Below are positions 1 through 6,418 of a DNA stretch of 22,697 nucleotides, piece by piece. Origin of the DNA: a virus. The translations under genes and the position numbers were made by a program. Each line of letters begins with the position of its first letter. The first letter of the stretch is position 1. The stretch is from positions 1 to 22,697 of the IMG/VR virus record IMGVR_UViG_3300036760_000136. The stretch is one strand, 5' to 3'. The notes beneath the pieces are model-generated. The model saw only the letters and a program-made list of their open reading frames with translations, was not told the origin of the DNA and searched no databases.

Positions 1-1
1 G

Positions 2-1141
2 GAAATCTATTTTTTCGAGAACCACCAGGGCATCGTGGACAAATGTATCCGTTATTTTTCATTGACGCTGCGCCAGATCGAACAACGCTGGCCCGGACAA
101 TTACCGGAAAATCTCAAGAGCAGATTTAGCGCCAATCCTGAAGACAGTGTATTTTTACTCCATTGCATCAAGCCGAGAAAAGAACGCGATCCGGAACGGC
201 GCGATTATAAAGGCATGCCCATCGCCTCGTATTATGTCTTAATTGAAGGCAAAAAGATGATGGAAGAAGGCGGATATCAATCATTCCCCTATGCCATTTC
301 CCGTTATGAACAGGCACCGAATGAGGTCTATGGGCGTTCTCCGGCGATGGATGTGCTGCCCGCCATCAAGACGCTCAATGAGGAAAAGAAAACCCTGTTA
401 AAACAAGGACACCGGCAAGTTGACCCGATATTACTCACCCACGATGACGGGGTGTTGGATACCGCAAGTCTCCGCCCTGGTTCCGTGATTGCGGGGGGCA
501 TGTCGGCGGAAGGCCGCGCTTTGGTCGGTACACTCCCGACCGGAAATATCGCCGTCTGCAAGGAATTGATGGATGATGAGCGGGCCATTATCAACGATGC
601 CTTTCTGGTGACTTTATTCAGGATATTGGTGGACTCACCGCAAAAGACGGCAACGCAAGTCATCGAGGAAGCGCGGGAAAAGGGGATATTACTGGCCCCG
701 GTATTGGGCCGCCAACAATCGGAATATCTGGGGCCGATGTTCGAACGAGAACTTGATGTGCTGTATGAGCAACGCCTGGTCCCGCCGATGCCGCCGGAAC
801 TGATTGAGGCCCGTGGCGAATACAAGATCGTGTTCGATTCACCGTTATCACGTATTCAGCGATCCGGCGAGGCCGCCGGGTTGATACGCTCGATGGATGC
901 GACACTGCGTATCGTCGAAGTCACGCAAGACCCGACGCCTTTGGATCATTACGACTGGGACACTATCATCCCGGAAATGTCGGACATTAACGGCGTGCCG
1001 ACGCGCTGGATGCGCTCAGTAGAAGCGATTCAAACTATCCGTGATGGGCGCGCCCAAGCCAAACAGGCGGCGGAACTTAGCCAAGCCCTGCCCGGTATTG
1101 CAGCGACCATGAAAGGCGGGGCCGCGCTTGCCAAGGCATGA
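2..1141 (+). CDS. Portal (head-to-tail connector) protein, 5' end cut by window
   Basis: The dodecameric portal forms the DNA entry/exit vertex of the head and the platform for tail assembly. The frame is open from base 2 to the TGA at 1139-1141 (379 residues visible), so the GTG at 35 is an internal valine and the true start lies left of the window. The stretch YGRSPAMDVLPAIKTLNEEK, followed by a glutamine/valine-rich strand and a run over TLPTGNIAVCK, is the hallmark of the T7 gp8/BPP-1-type head-tail connector family (Pfam Head-tail_con). T7 gp8 has about 536 residues, so roughly the first third is missing. The C-terminus ends in an Ala/Gly-rich tail (GIAATMKGGAALAKA), common in this family. 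Its stop overlaps the next start (ATGA, 1138-1141), so the two genes are translationally coupled. Confidence 0.93.
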   Translation, partial: EIYFFENHQGIVDKCIRYFSLTLRQIEQRWPGQLPENLKSRFSANPEDSVFLLHCIKPRKERDPERRDYKGMPIASYYVLIEGKKMMEEGGYQSFPYAISRYEQAPNEVYGRSPAMDVLPAIKTLNEEKKTLLKQGHRQVDPILLTHDDGVLDTASLRPGSVIAGGMSAEGRALVGTLPTGNIAVCKELMDDERAIINDAFLVTLFRILVDSPQKTATQVIEEAREKGILLAPVLGRQQSEYLGPMFERELDVLYEQRLVPPMPPELIEARGEYKIVFDSPLSRIQRSGEAAGLIRSMDATLRIVEVTQDPTPLDHYDWDTIIPEMSDINGVPTRWMRSVEAIQTIRDGRAQAKQAAELSQALPGIAATMKGGAALAKA

Positions 1142-1398
1142 CGATACCTGATATTGTAAAAAACTTTCTCAGGGGCCGGAGGCAAGCGTATATTGCAGTT
1201 TTCACCGGGCCGGATGGAGAAGCAGTATTGAAAGATTTGGCGCGTTTTTGTCGCGCCAACAAGAGCACTTTCAATCCTGACCCTTATCTCGCCGCCAGAC
1301 TGGACGGGCGGCGCGAGGTCTGGTTAAGATTGATGGAACATATTGGATTGACCGAAGATCAGTTGTATAAACTTTATGGAAGAAACCTAGATACTTAG
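1138..1398 (+). CDS. Bbp19-like small phage protein
   Basis: An 86-residue protein coupled to the portal gene by an ATGA overlap. The sequence RRQAYIAVFTGPDGEAVLKD, followed by LARFC, a Pro-containing loop and a C-terminal helix with EVWLRLMEHIGL, resembles the Bbp19-type phage domain known from BPP-1-like podoviruses, where it also sits between portal and scaffold. The molecular role of that family is not established; its constant position suggests head assembly. Full length for the family, with no truncation seen. I assign it by remembered family resemblance plus gene order, not by a search. Confidence 0.75.
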   Translation: MTIPDIVKNFLRGRRQAYIAVFTGPDGEAVLKDLARFCRANKSTFNPDPYLAARLDGRREVWLRLMEHIGLTEDQLYKLYGRNLDT

Positions 1399-1435
1399 TT
1401 CTCTTTATACTGAACAATTCAAAGAGGAATAAATC

Positions 1436-2263
1436 ATGCCTGAAGCAACCGTAGCCGCATCTGCGACAACTACACAAGACACAACGACCACCACCACCGC
1501 AACACCACCAGCATGGACGGACGGATTACCCCAAGAAACACTCGGATTTGTCGAAAAGAAAGGCTGGAAAGGCAACGCCGATGTGATAACGAGTTACCAG
1601 AACCTTGAAAAACTCCACGGCGTCCCGGCAGAACGCATTATCAAGCTGCCGGAAAAACTCGAAGGCACCGAAATGGATGCCATTTACAATCGGCTGGGGC
1701 GTCCGGAAAAACCGGACGGCTACAAAATCCCGGTGCCAGAAGGCCAAGACGCGGCATTTTCCAAGACAGCCGCGACGTGGTTCCATAAGCACGGCCTATC
1801 ATCTAAACAAGCCGAAGGGCTGGCAACGGACTGGAATGCCTTTGTCAAAACGACACAAGACGCTGAAACGCAAAAATCTACAGTTGCCGCCGATGAAGCG
1901 GTTGGCGCACTGAAAACCAAGTGGGGGGCGGCTTACGAGCAGAATACTAAAATCGTAGATCAGGCCGCAACTTCGCTCGGATTAACTAAAGATGATCTTT
2001 TGGGTCTGCGCACGGCGATGGGGCCGGGGCGGGCGATGGAATTTATCTATAACCTCGGCGCCAAGATGGGCGAGGCGGATTTCATCACCGGCGAAACCGA
2101 TCATGATTTCGGATCAGGCATACTGACCCCAGAACAGGCCAAACGCAAAATCAGTTTGTTACGCCAAGACAAGGATTTTGTGAAGCGGTATACCTCCGGC
2201 AACGTACAGGCGAAGTTAGAGATGGAGCAGCTCAATAAATGGGCTTGGCCCGACTCTGCTTGA
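1436..2263 (+). CDS. Capsid scaffolding/assembly protein
   Basis: A 275-residue protein immediately before the major capsid gene, the position of the scaffold in T7 (gp9) and BPP-1-like phages. Residues 1-27 are a Thr/Ala/Pro-rich disordered head with runs of threonine; residues 28-85 hold WTDGLPQETLGFVEKKGWKG and a helix with SYQNLEKL; the rest is mostly charged helix with few hydrophobic patches and only one Trp-rich spot near the C-terminus (KWAW). Scaffolds guide capsid polymerisation and are then lost from the shell. The start at ATG 1436 has a good ribosome site, AGAGGA, 8 nt upstream. Its TGA stop (2261-2263) lies inside a candidate -35 box for the following capsid unit. Function rests on position and general composition; sequence conservation of scaffolds is low. 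Confidence 0.8.
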   Translation: MPEATVAASATTTQDTTTTTTATPPAWTDGLPQETLGFVEKKGWKGNADVITSYQNLEKLHGVPAERIIKLPEKLEGTEMDAIYNRLGRPEKPDGYKIPVPEGQDAAFSKTAATWFHKHGLSSKQAEGLATDWNAFVKTTQDAETQKSTVAADEAVGALKTKWGAAYEQNTKIVDQAATSLGLTKDDLLGLRTAMGPGRAMEFIYNLGAKMGEADFITGETDHDFGSGILTPEQAKRKISLLRQDKDFVKRYTSGNVQAKLEMEQLNKWAWPDSA

Positions 2264-2288
2264 CAAGCTAAAAATTAAAGTCTACAGT
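2260..2288 (+). promoter_or_regulatory. Candidate sigma70-type promoter for the capsid unit
   Basis: A perfect -35 hexamer TTGACA (2260-2265) is followed, after exactly 17 nt of AT-rich spacer, by TACAGT (2283-2288), which matches 4 of 6 -10 positions including the key second A and last T. It overlaps the stop of the scaffold gene and lies about 185 nt before the capsid start, so the predicted transcript begins near 2295. If the phage uses host RNA polymerase for late genes this would add transcripts for the capsid block. The reading is from pattern only. Confidence 0.45.
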
Positions 2289-2473
2289 TATTCCAACAAC
2301 CGGAGAAATCCATAAGTTGTTGCAGTAAACAGCACAACGCGGACAATCGTTATTGACCCGCTGACAGCCTGAAAGCAGGCACGCCGCTCTGCGCATGAGC
2401 ATGAAGAAGCCCCGCATCACGCGGACAAGCTGACTCGAAAACAGTTGTTGTTTAACTCTTTTTGGAGATGGCT
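2264..2473 (+). promoter_or_regulatory. Untranslated leader before the capsid gene, with repeats
   Basis: The longest gene-free stretch in the window, about 210 nt. CAACAAC at 2294-2300 can pair with GTTGTTG at 2316-2322 or with a second GTTGTTG at 2444-2450, just before the capsid ribosome site. ACGCGGACAA occurs at 2337-2346 and again at 2419-2428. Small hairpins are possible at 2367-2380 (GCCTG/CAGGC) and 2412-2424 (CCGC/GCGG); neither has a T-run, so neither is a terminator. A 12-codon ORF at 2395-2433 has no ribosome site. The leader could tune capsid translation or mRNA stability; this is inference. Confidence 0.4.
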
Positions 2474-3370
2474 ATGTCCGTCAATGTACCGAACTGGTAT
2501 GTCCAGCAATATTCCACCAACATAGACCTTCTGCTCCAGCAGAAAGGCTCCATGCTCGCCAATGCTGTCACTACAGGGAGTTATGTCGGCACATCGGCCT
2601 CGCCCGTAGATCAGATTGGTGCCATTGAAATGCAAGCCGTCACGACACGGTTCGCACCGATGCCGCGTGTAGATGCCGCGCTCTCGCGCCGGTGGGTAAC
2701 GCCGAGCGATTTTGATTTGCCACAGTTGATTGATTCCTTCGATAAATTGCGTCTGTTGACTGACCCCGAAAGTAGTTATGTCCAAAATGCGGTCATGGCC
2801 GCAGGCAGGCAAAAAGATCGATTAATTATTACCGCGATTACGGCCTCCGCGAAGACTGGCGTTGCCGGTGCCAGTAGCACCATCTTTACCGCTGCCAATG
2901 AAATTGACGTGGCCGTCGGTGGCGCGAATTCACGCCTGAATGTCGCCAAACTTCTCGCAGTAAAAGAATTAATGCGCTCCCAGTTCGTTGATTTCGACAA
3001 TGATATTGTCTATGTCGGGTTGACTGCAAAAGATGAATCCAATCTGATGTCTGATATACAGATTGTATCTTCTGATTTCAACAAGAGGGACGTGCCCGTT
3101 CTGCAAGCAGGCAGACTGGTCAGTTTCCTGGGCATGAATTTCATTTATTGCGAATTGATTGAAACCGTGGCCGCAGGGACGAACGAAGTCAATGTCCCGG
3201 TATGGGCCAAGTCCGGTATGCACCTCGGTGTCTGGAATGATATTTATACCTCCATCTCCGTGCGTAACGACCTGCAATCAGAACCGTGGCAGGCGTATGT
3301 CAAGATGACGATGGGCGCGACTAGGCTTGAGGAAAACAAAGTATATAATGTGGAAAGTTATCGTAGTTAA
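2474..3370 (+). CDS. Major capsid protein (BPP-1 Bbp17-like)
   Basis: A 298-residue shell protein, expected to have the HK97 fold and polymerise into the icosahedral head. SVNVPNWYVQQYSTN at the N-terminus, SRRWVTPSDFDLPQLIDSFD about residues 75-95, and a C-terminal segment with KSGMHLGVWNDI and MTMGATRLEENKVYNVES are typical of the Bbp17-type podovirus capsid family. I choose ATG 2474: GGAG (2464-2467) stands 6 nt upstream. The in-frame TTG at 2462 and ATG at 2468 would lie in front of, or directly touch, that ribosome site. It follows scaffold and precedes decoration-type genes, as expected. A homing endonuclease gene is wedged 6 nt after its stop. Confidence 0.93.
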   Translation: MSVNVPNWYVQQYSTNIDLLLQQKGSMLANAVTTGSYVGTSASPVDQIGAIEMQAVTTRFAPMPRVDAALSRRWVTPSDFDLPQLIDSFDKLRLLTDPESSYVQNAVMAAGRQKDRLIITAITASAKTGVAGASSTIFTAANEIDVAVGGANSRLNVAKLLAVKELMRSQFVDFDNDIVYVGLTAKDESNLMSDIQIVSSDFNKRDVPVLQAGRLVSFLGMNFIYCELIETVAAGTNEVNVPVWAKSGMHLGVWNDIYTSISVRNDLQSEPWQAYVKMTMGATRLEENKVYNVESYRS

Positions 3371-3376
3371 ATTAAT

Positions 3377-3853
3377 ATGTTAGCGACAAATGATATTTAT
3401 TGGTTAGCCGGTTTTCTCGACGGAGAAGGATGTTTCTCTATGTGGGGACAAACACCAAACATATCTGTTGCGCAAAAGGAAATATGGCCTCTTGAGAAAG
3501 TACATAAACTTATTGGTGGAAAATTCTATAAATTCAAGAATTGGGGCACTAATAAAGAAATATTTTATAATTCATTGCATATTTCAGGTAAACGCGCCAT
3601 TGGCTTGATGATGACGCTTTATTCTTTATTATCTCCAAGACGACAAGCAAAGATTGAAGAAATCATTGCTAAGTGGAAATCAATACCAAGGCGCGGAGAA
3701 ACCAATAGAGCAAAAACTCATTGCAAGCGTGGCCATGAATTTACACATGAAAATACCTATCTAAAATTAAAAGGTGGGCGCGATTGTAAAACTTGTCTGG
3801 ATATGCATAGGACAAATTATATTTTGAAACAACGTACATTACAGATAGCTTAA
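3377..3853 (+). CDS. Free-standing LAGLIDADG homing endonuclease with zinc-finger tail
   Basis: A 158-residue protein whose N-terminus carries one LAGLIDADG motif, WLAGFLDGEGCF (residues 9-20), with the catalytic acidic residue position filled (D15/E17). A basic linker follows (RRQAKIEEIIAKW, then KSIPRRGETNR). The C-terminus is a separate module with C116, H120, C137 and C140 (CKRGHEFT...CKTC), like the zinc-binding tail seen on many phage HNH endonucleases. A single LAGLIDADG motif implies action as a homodimer. Known members cut intron-less or gene-less alleles and spread by repair. The gene is visibly AT-richer than its neighbours and lacks a clear ribosome site, so it probably depends on coupling to the capsid stop 6 nt upstream. 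It is not inside an intron or intein: both flanking genes are intact. Family call firm, cut site unknown. Confidence 0.85.
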   Translation: MLATNDIYWLAGFLDGEGCFSMWGQTPNISVAQKEIWPLEKVHKLIGGKFYKFKNWGTNKEIFYNSLHISGKRAIGLMMTLYSLLSPRRQAKIEEIIAKWKSIPRRGETNRAKTHCKRGHEFTHENTYLKLKGGRDCKTCLDMHRTNYILKQRTLQIA

Positions 3854-3868
3854 CGTGGAGAATTAAAC

Positions 3869-4372
3869 ATGGCTGTCGCTAATACCAAGTCCACCCACGT
3901 TACCAATGCCGATGCTAACCCGCTGGCGTTGACCAACAGTTATATTGCCAAGGGCCAAATATACGAAGTTGTTGGCACGGTGGAAACCTTGGCGGCTGAT
4001 GATGCTTCTTCGGTCTATCGCATGGCGCGTGTTCCGTCCAATGCCCGGATTACTTCAATCCTGCTGGGGACGGATGCCATTAGCGGGGCTACCACCTCCG
4101 ATATAGGCGTTTACCAAACCGCTGCGAATGGCGGGGCGATTGTGGGCACTGGCGATCAGTTTGCAACGGACGTGAATCTTTCCGCTGCAGCTACCGTTTT
4201 CACAGAAGATTTGTTGGAGGCTACCGCTACCGATATTGCCAAGGTCGAATACCGCCTGTGGGAAATGCTGGCATTGACGGTAGACCCGATGCGATATTAC
4301 GATATTTGCGTCACCGTAAACGATGTGACGGCGGCAGGTACAATATCCATGAAATTGAAATATGTGGTTTAA
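3869..4372 (+). CDS. Capsid decoration/cement-type protein, copy 1
   Basis: A 167-residue Ala/Thr/Val-rich protein with alternating beta-strand-like segments (RMARVPSNARITSILLGTDA, then SDIGVYQTAANGG) and a conserved end, VTVNDVTAAGTISMKLKY. No signal, membrane segment or coiled coil. It lies just downstream of the capsid gene, apart from the inserted endonuclease, where BPP-1-like phages encode their cement protein, so a decoration role is the best inference; I do not recognise the family firmly. ATG 3869 follows GTGGAG with an 8 nt gap. It is a close paralogue of the next gene, about two thirds identical by eye over the full length, and shares an exact 51 nt tract with it. Confidence 0.7.
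   Translation: MAVANTKSTHVTNADANPLALTNSYIAKGQIYEVVGTVETLAADDASSVYRMARVPSNARITSILLGTDAISGATTSDIGVYQTAANGGAIVGTGDQFATDVNLSAAATVFTEDLLEATATDIAKVEYRLWEMLALTVDPMRYYDICVTVNDVTAAGTISMKLKYVV
3970..4020 (+). repeat. 51-nt exact direct repeat, copy 1
   Basis: Identical base for base to 4489-4539 and in the same codon register of the two decoration-type paralogues (offset 519, equal to the distance between their starts). It encodes the 17 residues VGTVETLAADDASSVYR. The flanking coding sequence differs at many synonymous positions, so the tract stands out against the background. Confidence 0.97.
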
Positions 4373-4387
4373 TACGAGGATAAAATA

Positions 4388-4888
4388 ATGGCTGTTGCTA
4401 ACACTAAATCAACTTTCATCACTAATGCCGATGCAACTCCGACGGCATTGACCAGTGATTATATCGCCAAAGGCCCATTGTATGAGGCTGTTGGCACGGT
4501 GGAAACCTTGGCGGCTGATGATGCTTCTTCGGTCTATCGTTTATGTCGCATACCCAGCAATGCGCGCATTACCAGTATTTTACTGGCTTCAGACGCCATT
4601 ACTGGGGCGAGTTCTTGTGATATAGGTATTTACAAGACCGCCGCGAATGGCGGGGCGGTGGTTGACGCAGATTATTACGCTACGGCAACCGACATTTCCA
4701 GCGCCACGGTCTTTACCGAACAACTTAATCTTGCGACCGTAACAGACATTGACAAGGTTGAAAAGAGGGTCTGGGAAGGGGCCGCCGTATTGAGTGCCGA
4801 TCCCATGATTGATTATGATGTATGCGTGACGGTGAATGATGTGACCGCCGCCGGGACGATTTCCATGAAAGTCAAATACACGGTGTAA
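4388..4888 (+). CDS. Capsid decoration/cement-type protein, copy 2
   Basis: A 166-residue paralogue of the preceding gene, colinear with it apart from small gaps near residues 92-105 and 131. MAVANTKST and VTVNDVTAAGTISMK are shared, while the codons for them differ at many synonymous sites, so the duplication is old. Differences cluster in the middle (DADYYATATDISSA versus the longer TGDQFATDVNLSAA version) and may mark exposed loops. Ribosome site GAGGA at 4376-4380. Two cysteines (C53 and C77) are absent from copy 1 at those places. Role inferred: a second decoration subunit, perhaps for different capsid positions. Not identified by a database family. Confidence 0.7.
   Translation: MAVANTKSTFITNADATPTALTSDYIAKGPLYEAVGTVETLAADDASSVYRLCRIPSNARITSILLASDAITGASSCDIGIYKTAANGGAVVDADYYATATDISSATVFTEQLNLATVTDIDKVEKRVWEGAAVLSADPMIDYDVCVTVNDVTAAGTISMKVKYTV
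4489..4539 (+). repeat. 51-nt exact direct repeat, copy 2
   Basis: Second copy of the tract at 3970-4020. A shorter shared run of 15 nt (GCGAATGGCGGGGCG) lies further downstream in both genes, but most other aligned positions have diverged. Confidence 0.97.
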
Positions 4889-4891
4889 TCT

Positions 4892-5086
4892 ATGGCTGAT
4901 CGATTCTACAGTGTAATTCTTGGTGAACACTTCCCCAGTCAAGTCACGGAAGGCGCAAACACATCATCGGAGGCCATCGAATTGCGCGTTTCCGACACGA
5001 TTTATACCAAAAAGATGGATGTACTTCTCGGTCTGGAAGCCATCAAGATGTATTTGCAGACCAAAGAAACGAGTCCTATTGCATAA
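4892..5086 (+). CDS. Small conserved phage head-region protein
   Basis: A 64-residue protein, MADRFYSVILGEHFPSQVTE..., ending in a helix with LLGLEAIKMYLQTKE. Proteins with this opening (MADRFYSVxLGE) recur in podovirus head modules, from memory, but without known function. It follows the second decoration gene by 3 nt and has no clear ribosome site, so it is likely read by re-initiation. Its small size and mixed strand/helix pattern would fit a minor head or assembly factor; that is a guess from place only. Confidence 0.65.
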   Translation: MADRFYSVILGEHFPSQVTEGANTSSEAIELRVSDTIYTKKMDVLLGLEAIKMYLQTKETSPIA

Positions 5087-5102
5087 CTGAGGATTAAAGA
5101 TT

Positions 5103-5741
5103 ATGTCATCGTTAGATACTGCCCAAGTTGTCACCCGTGTTGGCCCGGCGCTGTCAGCCGACGGGTCATTAACCACCCCCCGCGCTACTAAGGAAAGTGC
5201 ATTTGTAATACAGAATCTACATGGGCAATATTATGAACAGGCGGCACGCGGCAATCTCTATATGGCACGGGCCATTGTTACCGCGCCGGTTATTTTCACC
5301 ACTGCCGCTGGTACGGGCGGGCCACTGTTATGGAACCCGCCAGGATCAGGGATCAATGCCTCAATTCTTGCGGTTAGCTGGGGGACATCGGTAGTCACCA
5401 CGGTAGCTGCTGTTCTTGGATTAACAGGCGGCACCGGACAAACTGCTGCGCCGACATCGACTACTGCCATAGACAGCATTACGAATTGTTTGATTGGCGG
5501 CGGTTCACCGGCTTGCTCGACTTTCAGAGTAGGAACGACGGTAGCCGCCGGAACCTTCTTGATGCCTTTTGGAGATTTACATACCGGCGCTTTAACTGTA
5601 GACAACAATGGCGTGCATTGGGTGGACATCGGCGGGTTGATGATTGTCCCGCCTGGCGCATGGTGTTCAATCTCGGCGTCAGCCACAGCGACGACCACAG
5701 TAGGTAATTTCGGCATGGTCTGGGAGGAAGTGCGCCAATAA
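5103..5741 (+). CDS. Structural protein of the head region, function unknown
   Basis: A 212-residue Ala/Gly/Thr/Val-rich protein. The N-terminus (GPALSADGSLTTPRATKESA) and the helix QNLHGQYYEQAARGNLYMAR are followed by a long beta-rich part with PVIFTTAAGTGGPLLWNPPG and a closing GNFGMVWEEVRQ. No membrane or signal segment and no catalytic motif. The composition and place, last gene before a strong terminator and after the decoration genes, suggest a virion protein such as a decoration or head spike. I recognise the type as common in metagenomic podoviruses but know no role. Ribosome site GAGGA at 5091-5095, with ATG at 5103. Confidence 0.75.
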   Translation: MSSLDTAQVVTRVGPALSADGSLTTPRATKESAFVIQNLHGQYYEQAARGNLYMARAIVTAPVIFTTAAGTGGPLLWNPPGSGINASILAVSWGTSVVTTVAAVLGLTGGTGQTAAPTSTTAIDSITNCLIGGGSPACSTFRVGTTVAAGTFLMPFGDLHTGALTVDNNGVHWVDIGGLMIVPPGAWCSISASATATTTVGNFGMVWEEVRQ

Positions 5742-5780
5742 CAACAGCAAGATTAATTCTTTGAAAATTGTTATATACTG

Positions 5781-5806
5781 AAAGGGCGCACTTCGCGCCC
5801 TTTTTT
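5781..5806 (+). terminator. Strong intrinsic terminator after the capsid block
   Basis: AAAGGGCGC (5781-5789), loop ACTTC, then GCGCCCTTT, with six T at 5801-5806. The 6 bp GC core extends by three A:T pairs. It sits between the last head gene and tail tubular protein A, the same place as T-phi of T7, so read-through rather than full stop is expected to supply the tail genes. No promoter is visible between it and the next gene. Confidence 0.9.
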
Positions 5807-5827
5807 GATTGAGGTTCTGCGTGGGAC

Positions 5828-6418
5828 ATGAGCAGCGAAACAGAAATCTGTAACCGCGCCCTGCAAAAATTAGGGGACGGGAGAATTGTCTCTTTAACAC
5901 AAGACTCGGCCAATGCCAGGTCTTGTAATGTTGCCTATGCCCCTATACGTGATGCCGAACTTCGCGCCCATCCGTGGAGTTTTTCCATTAAGCGGGCGCA
6001 ACTTCCGGCACTCACATCTGAACCGCTTTTTTACTTTGATAATGAATTTCAGTTGCCTTCTGATTTTTTGCGCCTGCTCCCCCGTGATCGCTTTGACAAT
6101 CTGGCCGATCTGGACTGGACGATAGAAGGACGCATATTACGCACGAATGATGCCGCGCCGCTTAATATACGTTACGTTTCTCAAGTGACTGATCCGAATG
6201 AAATGGATGCGCTGTTCAGAGAGGCATTGTCCTCTAAAATCGCCTATGAATTATGCGAAGAAATCACGCAAAGCAATACCAAGAAGGGCAGTATTGGCAC
6301 TCAATCAGGCCTTGCTTGGGACTATGTTTTAATTATCCGTGAAGCACGGCGCGTTAATGCGATAGAAAAGACAGCAGAGGATTTGCCTGAAGATAGCTGG
6401 ATAACTGCGAGGATATAA
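5828..6418 (+). CDS. Tail tubular protein A (T7 gp11-like adaptor)
   Basis: A 196-residue adaptor that joins the portal ring to the tail nozzle. MSSETEICNRALQKLGDGRI, the SLTQDSANARSCN stretch, AHPWSFSIKRAQLP and FQLPSDFLRLLP are the well-known signature of this family, and the length matches T7 gp11 (196 residues). The 3' part has FREALSSKIAYELCEEITQS, the helix that packs against the portal. Likely start ATG 5828, with a weak GTGGGA or a more distant GAGG as ribosome site. The stop TAA shares its last A with the next ATG (6418). It is the first gene after the terminator. Confidence 0.95.
   Translation: MSSETEICNRALQKLGDGRIVSLTQDSANARSCNVAYAPIRDAELRAHPWSFSIKRAQLPALTSEPLFYFDNEFQLPSDFLRLLPRDRFDNLADLDWTIEGRILRTNDAAPLNIRYVSQVTDPNEMDALFREALSSKIAYELCEEITQSNTKKGSIGTQSGLAWDYVLIIREARRVNAIEKTAEDLPEDSWITARI

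Noticed and set aside
328-825. Minus-strand ORF opposite the portal gene
   Set aside because: It is antisense to a well-conserved portal frame, has no ribosome site and a Ser/Arg-rich composition typical of a codon shadow. The same holds for other minus-strand ORFs such as 5258-5716, 15485-15790, 16600-16953 and 19494-19811.
1406-1414. TATACTGAA before the scaffold gene, also at 5774-5782, as a phage promoter motif
   Set aside because: Only nine bases are shared, with no -35 box at the right distance; the second copy runs into the terminator hairpin.
1605-1913. Plus-strand ORF inside the scaffold gene in another frame
   Set aside because: Basic, low-complexity translation without family features, wholly inside a recognised gene, no ribosome site.
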